Translations under genes and position numbers: made by a program | Shown here: positions 19,702 to 27,672 of the stretch, one piece after another | Numbering within the stretch: position 1 is the stretch's first letter | Layout: each line of letters starts with the position of its first letter | Notes under the pieces: generated by a model | The model's input: only the letters and a program-made list of their open reading frames with translations | Database searches by the model: none | What the model was told of the DNA's origin: nothing | Assembly: GCF_013280595.1 (NCBI RefSeq) | Contig: NZ_JAAATY010000040.1 | Location: 18,645-82,644 of the forward strand | Reading direction: 5' to 3' | Source: Kibdelosporangium persicum | GTDB lineage: Bacteria; Actinomycetota; Actinomycetes; Mycobacteriales; Pseudonocardiaceae | Length of the DNA stretch: 64,000 nucleotides

Positions 19702-20967
19702 ATGAGCTCACCGCGCCCGGCACCGACCAGGCTTCAGTTGTTCGGCTGGAGCGTGGCCCTGATGGGCATGATGGCCCCGCTGATCGTGCTGCTCAGCGCC
19801 TTGCTGACGTCGATGGGGCTGATGCTGGTCTGGATCGGCTTCCCGCTCCTGCTCGGCCTGCTGGCGTTGCTGCGCAAGTTCGCCGACGTGCACCGCAGGC
19901 GCGCCGGGTGGGTCCTGGGCACCGAGATCGAGCGGCCGTACCGGGCCCGCGTGCCCGGTCAGGGCATGTACCGGCGGGTCTTCGCCCTGCTCACCGACGT
20001 GGCGACCTGGCGTGACCTGGCCTGGGTGTTCACCCAGGTCGTCGTCGGCTCGGCGCTGGCGATCACGAACTTCGCGCTGCTGGTCGGCGGGATCGCGCAC
20101 ATCACGCTGGCGACCTGGTGGTGGGCGCTGCCGGATGACGCCGATGTCAACCTGATCGGCCTGTTGTCGGTGAGCTCCACCGCGTCCGCGATCTTCATCG
20201 GTATCCCGGTCGGCGTGCTGTACGTCGCCGTCTGGTACTTCGGATCGTCCCATCTGATGCGGGCACAAGCCCGGCTGACCGCCGCGTTGCTGGCACCCAC
20301 TGAGGCGGCACGGCTGGCCAACCGGGTCCAGCAACTGACGGAGTCGCGTGCGGACACCGTGGACACGCAGGCCGCCGAACTCCGGCGGATCGAGCGTGAC
20401 CTGCACGACGGCGCGCAGGCCAGGTTGGTGGCACTGGGAATGAGCCTCGGGATGGCCGAGGAGACAGTCGCCCGCGATCCGGCCGCCGCCCGGGAACTGC
20501 TCGCCGAGGCCCGTGCCGCCAGCTCGCAGGCGTTGGCGGAACTTCGTGACCTGGTACGGGGAATCCACCCACCGGTGCTCGCCGACCGCGGCCTGGAAGG
20601 CGCGATCCAGGCGCTTGTCCTGGCCAATCCGCTGCAGACCGATGTGGACATCGACATCCCCGGCAGACTGTCCGCGCCGGTGGAGTCGGCCGCGTACTTC
20701 GCCGTCGCGGAAACACTGACCAATGTGGCCAAACACGCCGGGGCGGGCAAAGCGTGGATCCGGCTGACCTACGACGAGGGAAAGCTCACCATTCTCGTCG
20801 GCGACGACGGCCGTGGCGGTGCCGACCCGGGCGGTGGCACCGGTTTGCGCGGCATCGAGCGGCGTCTTTCCGCGTTCGACGGCACACTGGTGGTGAGCAG
20901 CCCCATCGGCGGCCCGACCGTGGTCGTGATGTCCGTGCCCTGCGAGCTGATCGCCGGCCTGCGCTAA
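19702..20967 (+). CDS. Sensor histidine kinase, orphan, NarL/LiaS type
   Basis: 421 residues. Two pairs of membrane helices lie near residues 10-55 and 110-185, followed by a HisKA_3 helix with His235 in RRIERDLHDGAQARL and a HATPase_c domain (VAETLTNVAKHAG, DDGRGGADPGGGTGLRGIERRL). The RDLHDGAQ form is typical of the actinobacterial kinases that pair with LuxR-type regulators. No response regulator is encoded beside it, which leaves the partner unknown. It starts 50 bp after the carboxylase operon, separated by a perfect palindrome. Confidence 0.9.
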   Translation: MSSPRPAPTRLQLFGWSVALMGMMAPLIVLLSALLTSMGLMLVWIGFPLLLGLLALLRKFADVHRRRAGWVLGTEIERPYRARVPGQGMYRRVFALLTDVATWRDLAWVFTQVVVGSALAITNFALLVGGIAHITLATWWWALPDDADVNLIGLLSVSSTASAIFIGIPVGVLYVAVWYFGSSHLMRAQARLTAALLAPTEAARLANRVQQLTESRADTVDTQAAELRRIERDLHDGAQARLVALGMSLGMAEETVARDPAAARELLAEARAASSQALAELRDLVRGIHPPVLADRGLEGAIQALVLANPLQTDVDIDIPGRLSAPVESAAYFAVAETLTNVAKHAGAGKAWIRLTYDEGKLTILVGDDGRGGADPGGGTGLRGIERRLSAFDGTLVVSSPIGGPTVVVMSVPCELIAGLR

Positions 20968-21019
20968 CTGTGCAACGGGGTGTTCGTTCCGTGTGGCGCC
21001 GGTTCTTAATGTGCTGCGC

Positions 21020-21047
21020 CTGGGTGAACCCGACATCTGTCACCCAG
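21020..21047. promoter_or_regulatory. Inverted repeat before the small membrane protein gene
   Basis: CTGGGTGA and TCACCCAG (8-bp perfect arms, 12-nt spacer) lie 28 bp before the GTG start of the next gene and 52 bp after the kinase stop. It could end kinase transcription or be an operator; there is no T run. Confidence 0.4.
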
Positions 21048-21075
21048 TCCCGCATATCAAGGAGAACTGAGGCAC

Positions 21076-21633
21076 GTGAGCACTTACCCGACCACCGCGA
21101 CCCACGGCGGGCAGGCCGTTGACGCGGCGCCGAAGAAGCCGGGCACCTTGGTCGTCGCCTGGGCGATCGCGATCCTGACCGGACTCGCCGCGGTCGCGTG
21201 CGGCCTGGTCATCCTCACCGGGGGCGTCGACCTGGCCAAGGAGGTGGCCGCCAAGGCGCTGGCCGAGGAGACCGGGATGACCGTCGACCAGGTGAAGGCC
21301 GAGGGCGGCGAGCTGCTGTTGGCAGCCGGGGCCGAGGAGATCAAGGACCAGCTGGCCGGCAGGGCGTACATCCTGATGGTGCCCGGCGTGTTGGCGTTGC
21401 TGTTCGCGCTGATGATGGGCAAGGCTGCCACCTGGAGCCGGGTCCTGGTGACCATCTTCGCCACGCTCACGCTCCCGGGCGCGTGCCTCATCGCCTTCAG
21501 GGACTACGAGGCCACCACTCTCATGCTCGCCACCGCGTGGATCGCTGTCCTGGCCGCTCTGATCACGATCGTGTTGACCTGGCTCGGGCCGAACAACCGC
21601 TATGCGCGGGCGGTCAAACAACAGCGGGCCTGA
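21076..21633 (+). CDS. Hypothetical four-helix membrane protein
   Basis: 185 residues, no recognised family. A short polar N terminus is followed by a hydrophobic helix at about residues 25-48, an amphipathic, Ala/Glu/Lys-rich segment at 50-95 (KEVAAKALAEETGMTVDQVKAEGG) that is probably outside the membrane, and three further helices to residue 170. The overall arrangement is common among small actinobacterial proteins of unknown role. AAGGAGA lies about 10 bp before the GTG. A strong hairpin at 21651-21681 ends the gene. Confidence 0.75.
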   Translation: MSTYPTTATHGGQAVDAAPKKPGTLVVAWAIAILTGLAAVACGLVILTGGVDLAKEVAAKALAEETGMTVDQVKAEGGELLLAAGAEEIKDQLAGRAYILMVPGVLALLFALMMGKAATWSRVLVTIFATLTLPGACLIAFRDYEATTLMLATAWIAVLAALITIVLTWLGPNNRYARAVKQQRA

Positions 21634-21650
21634 TGCGTCAGCACCAGGGG

Positions 21651-21681
21651 AGGGTCGGACGGGCCGGGGGCGTCCGACCCT
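21651..21681. terminator. Bidirectional hairpin terminator
   Basis: AGGGTCGGACG and CGTCCGACCCT pair over 11 bp around a 9-nt GC-rich loop. It stands between the membrane-protein gene and the convergent SARP regulator, and overlaps the stop codon of the latter. No U tract follows, as is usual in high-GC actinobacteria. Confidence 0.7.
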
Positions 21682-24600
21682 AAGGTGCCGGCACGGCAGG
21701 CGCCGGTACCACCGCGAGATTCAGCAGTAGTTTCAACAGGATCGCGGTGTTGGTGTCCCGGGGATCGCCGAGCCGGTCGGCCTCGGCACGGGCCTGTGCC
21801 GCCGCGACAACGTCGTTCTGGCAGTCGTAGGCGGCGGCCAACAGGTTCAGCGTGATCGTCGTCGCCGACGTGCTGCCCATTTCGCGGTACGTCGCAAGGC
21901 ATTCGCGGAGAACCGGGATCGCGTCGCCGGCCCGGCCGTCACCGATCCAGGCCGCTGCGATCGCCCGGGTGCACGACAGTTCCCGTGGCCGCTCAGTGAG
22001 TTCCCGCGCGATGTCACGGGCTTCCCTGAAGGCGCGGACGGATTCCTCCCGCTTCCCCAGGCCGGCGAGGACCGCGCCCAACGTCCGCAAGGCTTTGGCG
22101 AGCGACGACCGCGAGCCGACCGTCCGCAACAGGGTGGTGGCCTCCTCGGCCAGCTCCCTGGCCTGCTCGAGGTTTCCTTCACCCAGCACATAGGCCCATG
22201 CCTTGTCGTGCAGCGCCATCGCCAACTGTCGTGGCTCACCGAAACTCTGGGCCACGTCAAGCGCTTCGCTCACGATGCGTGCGGACTCCTCGGTACGGCC
22301 CAACCTGTTCAGCGCCGCCAACTGGATCCGCAGCGCCGATCCGACGGCGAACGGGTCGTCGCGCAACTCGATCCGCGCCGACGCCGTCAGCTCGATCGAC
22401 TCCTCGGACCGGCCGACCGCGATCAAGCACGCGGCCAGGTTGGTGTGCACCCAGGCCAGCGCTTCCCGCTCGCCCAAGGCGGCCAGTTCCGTGGCACACG
22501 CCCGGTACGCGTCCACTGCCTTCTCGTACTGTCCGCGGGCATGCCACAGCAACGCGAGGACTGACCTCGCGCGAGCAGCCACCCGTGGATTCGAGTTCTC
22601 CGCGGCGTCAGCGATGCTCTGGTACGCCACCCGCATGTCCGCGTAGAGGCCCTCAGCCCACAGGTACACCGAAAGCCGGTCCATCACCAGAATCGCGTCG
22701 GTGTGCCAGCCGAGTGCGCTCATCTTCGGGATGCCGTTGAGCAGGTTCACGCGCTCAGCCGAGAACCACGCCTCAGGATTGACCGTGAGCCGCTTGACCA
22801 GATCGCTCGCCAACGGTTGCGCCGGGATCGGACCACGCAGCCGGGGCAAGGGAATCGTCCACGGCAGCCGGCGTGCGGCGACATCGGCGATGCCGATGAT
22901 CGCGTCGACGATCGTGCGTGCACTGGTGTACCGATCCCGCGTGCTGTCCTCCGCCCGCGCGCGTTCGAGCGCGAACACGCGCACCAGATCGTGCAGCCGG
23001 TACCGCGGTTCGCCGGTCTCGTCCGTGCCGGTCGGCTCCAACAGGCCCGACTCGACCAGGTCCTCGACGACGCCCTCGGTGGAATGGCTGTCGAGCAGCG
23101 TCGTGATCCGCCACTCCGGCAGGTCGACGGTGTCGATCAACCCCAGCCGGCGCAACGCCACCTGTGACGTCTTCGCCAGCGCGGCATAACTGAGCGCCAG
23201 GCTCGCCCGCACCTGAAGATCGCTGACTTCGAGTTCGTCCAGTCTCCTCCCTTCGTCCTCCAACCGGTCGGCCAGCAGCCCCAGCCGCAGGTTCGGCCGC
23301 AACGCCAGGCGTGTTCCGGCGATGCGCAACGCCAGCGGCAGGTTGCCGCACGCCCGCGCGATCCGCACGGCATCCGTTCGTTCGGCGGAAACCCTTGCCC
23401 GGCCTGCAATCCGCTCGAGCAGCCGGAGTGCTTCCTCGTCGGCCAACGGCCCGACCGTGAGCCGGGTCGCCCCAGCCAGCCCGCTCAGCCGCCTCCGGCT
23501 GGTGATCAGCACCGCACAGCCCGGTGTGCCCGGCAGCAACGGCCGCACCTGTGCCGGATCGGCCGCGTCGTCCAGCACCACCAGCACCTTGCGGTCGGTC
23601 AGCAGCCCGCGGTACGTCGCCGCCCTGGCCTGCAGGTCGTCCGGGATCGCCGGACCGCTGACCCCCAGGCCGCGCAACAGGTCCGCGAGCACCGCGCCGG
23701 TGTCCCGTGGCGAGTCCACTCCGGACAGTGGCACGAACAGCTGGCCGTCCGGGAACACCGACCGCAGCTGGTGCGCGGCACCGATCGACAGGCTGGTCTT
23801 GCCCGCGCCCGGCTCGCCACTGAGCACCACCACCGGAACGCTGTGCCCACCCGGGTTGAGCCGGCTGGTCACCTCGGCCAGTTGCCGATCGCGCCCGGAG
23901 AAATCCGCGGCGACCGCGGGCAACTGGCAGATCGGCCAGGTCGGCCGTGGCAACGGCGCGTCGTCACCGTCGCCCTGCAACAGCGAGGTGTGCAGCCTGC
24001 GTAGAGCTGTTCCCGGTTCGATGCCGAGCTCGTCGATGAGCGTGGCCCGAGTCATCCGGTACACCTCGAGCGCCTCAGCCTGCCGCCCCGAGTGTTGCAG
24101 CGCCAGCATCAGCTGACCGGCCAACCGTTCCCGCAGCGGGTTCTCGGTCAACGCCGCCTGTAACTCGGCCGCGAGCTCGGCGTGCCGCCCCACCGCCAGT
24201 TCCGCGTCGACACAGTCCTCGAACACCGCCAGCCGCTCGGACTCCAGCCTGCCCAGCTCGGCATCGAGCACAGGCACGTGCATGTCGGTCAGCGGATGTC
24301 CACGCCACTGCGCCAACGCCTTACGCAGGAACATGGCCGCCTTCTCCGGCTGCCCGGCTCGCGCCGCACTGCGCCCCGCGGCCGCGGCCTCCCGGAACAC
24401 CAGGAGATCGACGTCCTCAGTGGCGACGTGAAGCCGATACCCACGCCCGGCCAAGTCGATGCGACTGCCAGGAAGCCGTGCCCGTAGACGCGACACATAC
24501 GTGTGCAGGTTGGAGGCGTACGACTTCGGCGGCATGTCCGGCCACAGCGCACCGACCAGCAGGTCGGTGGTCACGGGCCGGTTCGCGTGGAACAACAGCA

Positions 24601-24691
24601 TGGCCAGCAGGACACGCTGGTGCTCACCGCGTAATCGGACCTCACCCTCTGGGCCTGTCACGGTCAGCGGGCCAAGCACGCCGAATTTCAC
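21680..24691 (-). CDS. AfsR/SARP-type regulator: winged helix-BTAD-NB-ARC-TPR
   Basis: 1003 residues from a GTG start giving V(M)KFGVLGPLTV. Residues 1-95 form an OmpR-type winged helix, 100-245 the BTAD domain, about 285-520 an NB-ARC ATPase with P loop SGEPGAGKTS (near 290), Walker B KVLVVLDDAAD and GNLPLALRIAG, followed by a helical region and TPR-like repeats to the end. This is the AfsR/DnrI-type architecture with an STAND ATPase switch; such proteins usually activate antibiotic or developmental genes. No biosynthetic cluster is next to it, so the target is unknown. It differs from the two other large regulators in the window (42661, 50156), whose ATPase parts are more alike. Confidence 0.93.
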   Translation of the reverse strand: MKFGVLGPLTVTGPEGEVRLRGEHQRVLLAMLLFHANRPVTTDLLVGALWPDMPPKSYASNLHTYVSRLRARLPGSRIDLAGRGYRLHVATEDVDLLVFREAAAAGRSAARAGQPEKAAMFLRKALAQWRGHPLTDMHVPVLDAELGRLESERLAVFEDCVDAELAVGRHAELAAELQAALTENPLRERLAGQLMLALQHSGRQAEALEVYRMTRATLIDELGIEPGTALRRLHTSLLQGDGDDAPLPRPTWPICQLPAVAADFSGRDRQLAEVTSRLNPGGHSVPVVVLSGEPGAGKTSLSIGAAHQLRSVFPDGQLFVPLSGVDSPRDTGAVLADLLRGLGVSGPAIPDDLQARAATYRGLLTDRKVLVVLDDAADPAQVRPLLPGTPGCAVLITSRRRLSGLAGATRLTVGPLADEEALRLLERIAGRARVSAERTDAVRIARACGNLPLALRIAGTRLALRPNLRLGLLADRLEDEGRRLDELEVSDLQVRASLALSYAALAKTSQVALRRLGLIDTVDLPEWRITTLLDSHSTEGVVEDLVESGLLEPTGTDETGEPRYRLHDLVRVFALERARAEDSTRDRYTSARTIVDAIIGIADVAARRLPWTIPLPRLRGPIPAQPLASDLVKRLTVNPEAWFSAERVNLLNGIPKMSALGWHTDAILVMDRLSVYLWAEGLYADMRVAYQSIADAAENSNPRVAARARSVLALLWHARGQYEKAVDAYRACATELAALGEREALAWVHTNLAACLIAVGRSEESIELTASARIELRDDPFAVGSALRIQLAALNRLGRTEESARIVSEALDVAQSFGEPRQLAMALHDKAWAYVLGEGNLEQARELAEEATTLLRTVGSRSSLAKALRTLGAVLAGLGKREESVRAFREARDIARELTERPRELSCTRAIAAAWIGDGRAGDAIPVLRECLATYREMGSTSATTITLNLLAAAYDCQNDVVAAAQARAEADRLGDPRDTNTAILLKLLLNLAVVPAPAVPAP

Positions 24692-25359
24692 AGTGTCGTC
24701 GCCTTCTCCAGCAGATGAGCGGGGTGCAGCTTAACCAGCTTGCCGAGTGAATGCCCGGCCAGGTGTTAGTTCACAACGTGAAATAGCAACCTCCGCAGGT
24801 GTCGAAGTAGTTTTCAAGACGTCTCACGATGTGCCGCCCGCCCTGGTGGGGCAGGGCGGCTGGTCATCCGGCTCAGCGAGATCATCGCAGCCGGGATGCG
24901 TGAGCGGACAATGATGTCGACCGGTCGATTCGCGCGGCCCTCGTGCGGCGCCGGGACAGGCGATGGGCTGGATAAAACTCCTTTCTCTGTGCAGGCTTTC
25001 GGGGACGGGAGCCAATTGGCTCACCTGGGTTGTCGCGGGCGAGCAGTGGGCGTGAGGACAAAGTGGTTGCCCGCGACGTGGGCGGGGTGCCGGCCGGCGG
25101 CGGACTGTCTTGGTTCGTGAACGCGCTCCTTTCGACGCGGTGTCAGTGACGCGGCGCCGGTAATGCGGTGCCGGTGGGGCGATCGGTTGAGGTTCTCGCG
25201 AAGGCGGCTCCTCGGTGACCGGGCGAGGCGGGCGTGAGGTGAGTTCTGTTCGTCGGACCAAGGGCGACTCCTCGAGTCGAGGGAGATCCGGGGCCTCGTG
25301 AGGGTGCGGGCTCACGAGGATCGGTGATCACGGCGGGGGACGCGGCGCGGCGCCGGGCA
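24692..25359. other. 668-bp intergenic region rich in palindromes, no supported gene
   Basis: Open frames here lack a recognisable family and a good ribosome-binding site before a start; the largest, on the minus strand (24824-25315), is a Pro/Arg-rich product unlike a folded protein. The stretch does contain four symmetric sites: a hairpin at 24838-24859 (CCGCCCTG/CAGGGCGG), the perfect 14-mer GAGCCAATTGGCTC at 25009-25022, CCTCGAGTCGAGG at 25270-25282, and a hairpin at 25294-25319. It may hold regulatory sites for the regulator to the left and the terminator of the gene to the right. Confidence 0.5.
25294..25319 (-). terminator. Hairpin downstream of the Myb/SANT-like protein gene
   Basis: CCTCGTGAG and CTCACGAGG form a perfect 9-bp stem with an 8-nt loop, 41 bp beyond the stop of the minus-strand gene at 25360. 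The arm CTCGTGAG is the same as the outer 8 bp of the 46-bp repeat family, suggesting a shortened or related element used as terminator. Confidence 0.6.
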
Positions 25360-25830
25360 TCACGACGATCCAGGTGCCGGGATGAAGGCATGACCAGGCG
25401 CGTCCGGATCACAGCCGATGCGCAACAGCCGGGCGCGGATCGCTCCGGGCGTGCGGCCGAAGTGGTCGGCGAGGATCCGGCGCAGGGCGTACGAGCTGTG
25501 CGTGTCGCCGGCCGAGATCCAGCGTTCGAGCAACTCCTCGTCCTGTTCCTTGCTCCACGGCGCCTGGGCGTTCGCCGGACTGGTGGCCGACCGTCCGCTC
25601 AATGTGGACAGACCGGCGAGCACCTGGCTGATCAGTTTGCCGATCGCCGCGAGGCCGTCGGCAGGCACCGTGATCGAACCGCGTTCGGTTGTGCCGCCCG
25701 TCGAATCGTGGTCGGCGAGTGCGACTTCGACCCGTTCGTCGCCGGTGCCCGCCGGTGGCAGGGTCGCCGCCCGGACGGTGTACTTGCGGCCGTTGACCTG
25801 AACGTCCGCGCTGCAGTCCACGATCCCCAT
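25360..25830 (-). CDS. Small protein with C-terminal Myb/SANT-like helix-turn-helix
   Basis: 156 residues from the ATG preceded by GAAGGAAGAGG. The N-terminal 85 residues contain a short beta-rich segment (VQVNGRKYTVRAATLP). Residues about 100-145 (WSKEQDEELLERWISAGD, ALRRILADHFGRTPGAIRARLLRIG) form a helix-turn-helix of the kind found at the C terminus of many actinobacterial helicases and DNA-associated proteins. A DNA- or RNA-binding role is likely but no target can be named. An in-frame upstream extension to 26055 is unsupported. It is divergent from a LacI-type regulator. Confidence 0.65.
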   Translation of the reverse strand: MGIVDCSADVQVNGRKYTVRAATLPPAGTGDERVEVALADHDSTGGTTERGSITVPADGLAAIGKLISQVLAGLSTLSGRSATSPANAQAPWSKEQDEELLERWISAGDTHSSYALRRILADHFGRTPGAIRARLLRIGCDPDAPGHAFIPAPGSS

Positions 25831-26005
25831 ATCGGTCACCTCTTCCTTCTCGTCAGGTTCCTGGTGAACCCGGTGTGCCGACAGCTTCGCGGACGGCACC
25901 GACAGTCCGGGCGGGCCGATATGCGGAACAGTCATTTCGGATTTGGGTTTGAGCTGCGGGTTCAGGCTGGGTATCCCTCGAATGGGTGGACTTGCGGAGG
26001 CCGAC

Positions 26006-26848
26006 ATGAAGCGACCAACCATCGGCGACATAGCCCGGCGTGCCGGACTGTCCAAGGCGGCGGTGTCCTACGCGCTCAACGGCCGTCCCGGCGTGTCCGA
26101 GGAGACGAGGGAGCGGGTGTCGCGGATCGCGCACGCCTTGGGCTGGCGGGCGAACATCGCGGCGTTGGCGCTGTCGAGCGAACGGGTCGGTGTCGCCGGA
26201 CTGGTGGTCGCGGGCGAGGTGCCGTGGCCGACGGTCGAAGGGATCGAGCGGGAGCTCGCGGGTGACGGCGTGGCCCTGCAGGTCGCGATCGCCAAGGACG
26301 CCGAGGAGACCTACCAGGACTGGTGGGCGTCCGGCCGGGTGGACGGCATGCTGCTGATCGATCCGCGGCCCGACGACCCGCGCATTCCGTTGCTGCACAA
26401 GCTCGGCGTCCCCACCGCCCTGATCGGCGCGAGCCATCCCGGCATGTCCGCGGTCCTGCACGACAGAACTGGGGCGTGCGAGCAGGTGACCAGGCACCTC
26501 GCCGAGCGCGGCCACACCAGGATCGGCCACGTCGCCGCTGGTCCCGACGAGGCCATAGCCGCGACACGCGACCTGGAGGACGTCACCGCGGTGATCTACG
26601 ACGACCCGATGGCCGCGGCGAAAGTCGTGTCCACGTCGGGCATCCGTGTCCCGGACGACCTGGCGGTGGTCGCGTGGCACGACTCGCCGGTGTGCCGCCT
26701 GGTGAACCCGGAGATCACCGCGATCCGGCACGACCACGCCGCCGACGGCGCGCTGGCCGCCCGGCTGCTGCTCAACCTGCTCAGCACCGGTGTCCCGGAA
26801 CAGCGTGAGACCGGTCTTGACGAACTGGTCGTGCGTGGCACGACCTAG
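26006..26848 (+). CDS. LacI family regulator with a shortened effector domain
   Basis: 280 residues from an ATG preceded by GGAGG. The helix-turn-helix is textbook LacI: TIGDIARRAGLSKAAVSYALNGRPGVSEETRERV (residues 5-38). The effector half is about 50 residues short of the usual 330-350: after HTRIGHVAAGPDE the sequence jumps to AATRDLEDVTAVIYDDPMAAAKV and then to the normal C-terminal part IRVPDDLAVVAWHD. The missing part is the segment that normally carries the RxxGF motif and half of the second subdomain. It may still bind DNA but with altered or no ligand response. No sugar gene is adjacent. Confidence 0.85.
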   Translation: MKRPTIGDIARRAGLSKAAVSYALNGRPGVSEETRERVSRIAHALGWRANIAALALSSERVGVAGLVVAGEVPWPTVEGIERELAGDGVALQVAIAKDAEETYQDWWASGRVDGMLLIDPRPDDPRIPLLHKLGVPTALIGASHPGMSAVLHDRTGACEQVTRHLAERGHTRIGHVAAGPDEAIAATRDLEDVTAVIYDDPMAAAKVVSTSGIRVPDDLAVVAWHDSPVCRLVNPEITAIRHDHAADGALAARLLLNLLSTGVPEQRETGLDELVVRGTT

Positions 26849-26916
26849 TCGGCCTGACCACGGCCGATACCGCTACTGTCACGCACAGTGTCAAAGCGGT
26901 GACAAGAGGGGCGGAC

Positions 26917-27672
26917 GTGCACGGCGAGGAGTTCGAAGCCGGCCAGCGGGCGCGTGAGTGGTTCCACTCGATGACGGTGCCACCCGGAGCATGGACGATC
27001 CTGCGAGTCGACGGCCGCAGCTTCTCGCGGTTCACCGAGCAGCGGTACGACAAGCCGTTCGACTTACGCTTCTCGCAGCTGATGACCGAGACCGCGCGGG
27101 CGTTGCTGATCGAGTTCGGCGGCCGCTACGCCTACACCGAGAGCGACGAGATCTCGGTGCTGCTCGACCCGGAGTCCCAGATCTTCGGCCGTGGCGTCGA
27201 GAAGCTGGTGTCGTTGTCGGCCAGCGTCACCGCCGCGGCCTTCACCCACGCGGCCGGCGAACCGGCGCACTTCGACAGCCGGGTCTGGATCGGCACCGGA
27301 CCGGCCGACGTGATCGACTACTTCTCCTGGCGCCAGGCCGACGCGGCCCGTTCGGCCCTCAACGGCTGGTGCTACTGGACTTTGCGCAAGGACGGCCGCA
27401 GCAGGCAGGAGGCGACAAAAGCTCTGGAGGGCGCGAACGCCTCGGCCAAGAACGAGCTGCTCTTCCGGTACGGCGTGAACTTCAACGAGGTGCCGGCGTG
27501 GCAGCGCCGGGGCGTCGGCCTGTGGTGGGAGACCTACGAACGCCCCGGCTACGACCCGGTACGGGCGATGACGGTGACCGCGACCCGCCGCCGGGTGCGG
27601 GAGGAGCGGGAACTCCCGATGAAGGAGCCTTATCGGGAGTTCCTCGCCGGCCTCATCGCGCGGCCGTCCTGA
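26917..27672 (+). CDS. Thg1-like protein (tRNA-His guanylyltransferase family, 3'-5' nucleotidyl transferase)
   Basis: 251 residues from a GTG with GAGGGGCGG upstream (a GTG at 26899 is less likely). The Thg1 fold is clear from LRVDGRSFSRFTEQRYDKPFD and TESDEISVLL; the metal-binding residues Asp32, Asp77 and Glu78 match the D/D-E set of eukaryotic Thg1 (29, 76, 77). Further conserved parts are SVTAAAF and ARSALNGWCYW. Bacterial members (Thg1-like proteins) extend or repair tRNA 5' ends in the reverse 3'-5' direction. It is flanked by a LacI regulator and by tex, which it meets end to end (27672/27673). No RtcB or RNA-repair gene is near. Confidence 0.88.
   Translation: MHGEEFEAGQRAREWFHSMTVPPGAWTILRVDGRSFSRFTEQRYDKPFDLRFSQLMTETARALLIEFGGRYAYTESDEISVLLDPESQIFGRGVEKLVSLSASVTAAAFTHAAGEPAHFDSRVWIGTGPADVIDYFSWRQADAARSALNGWCYWTLRKDGRSRQEATKALEGANASAKNELLFRYGVNFNEVPAWQRRGVGLWWETYERPGYDPVRAMTVTATRRRVREERELPMKEPYREFLAGLIARPS

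Noticed and set aside
24824..25315. Open frame on the minus strand (163 residues)
   Set aside because: Pro/Arg-rich product with no family resemblance, no good ribosome-binding site, and its end runs through a hairpin; treated as non-coding.
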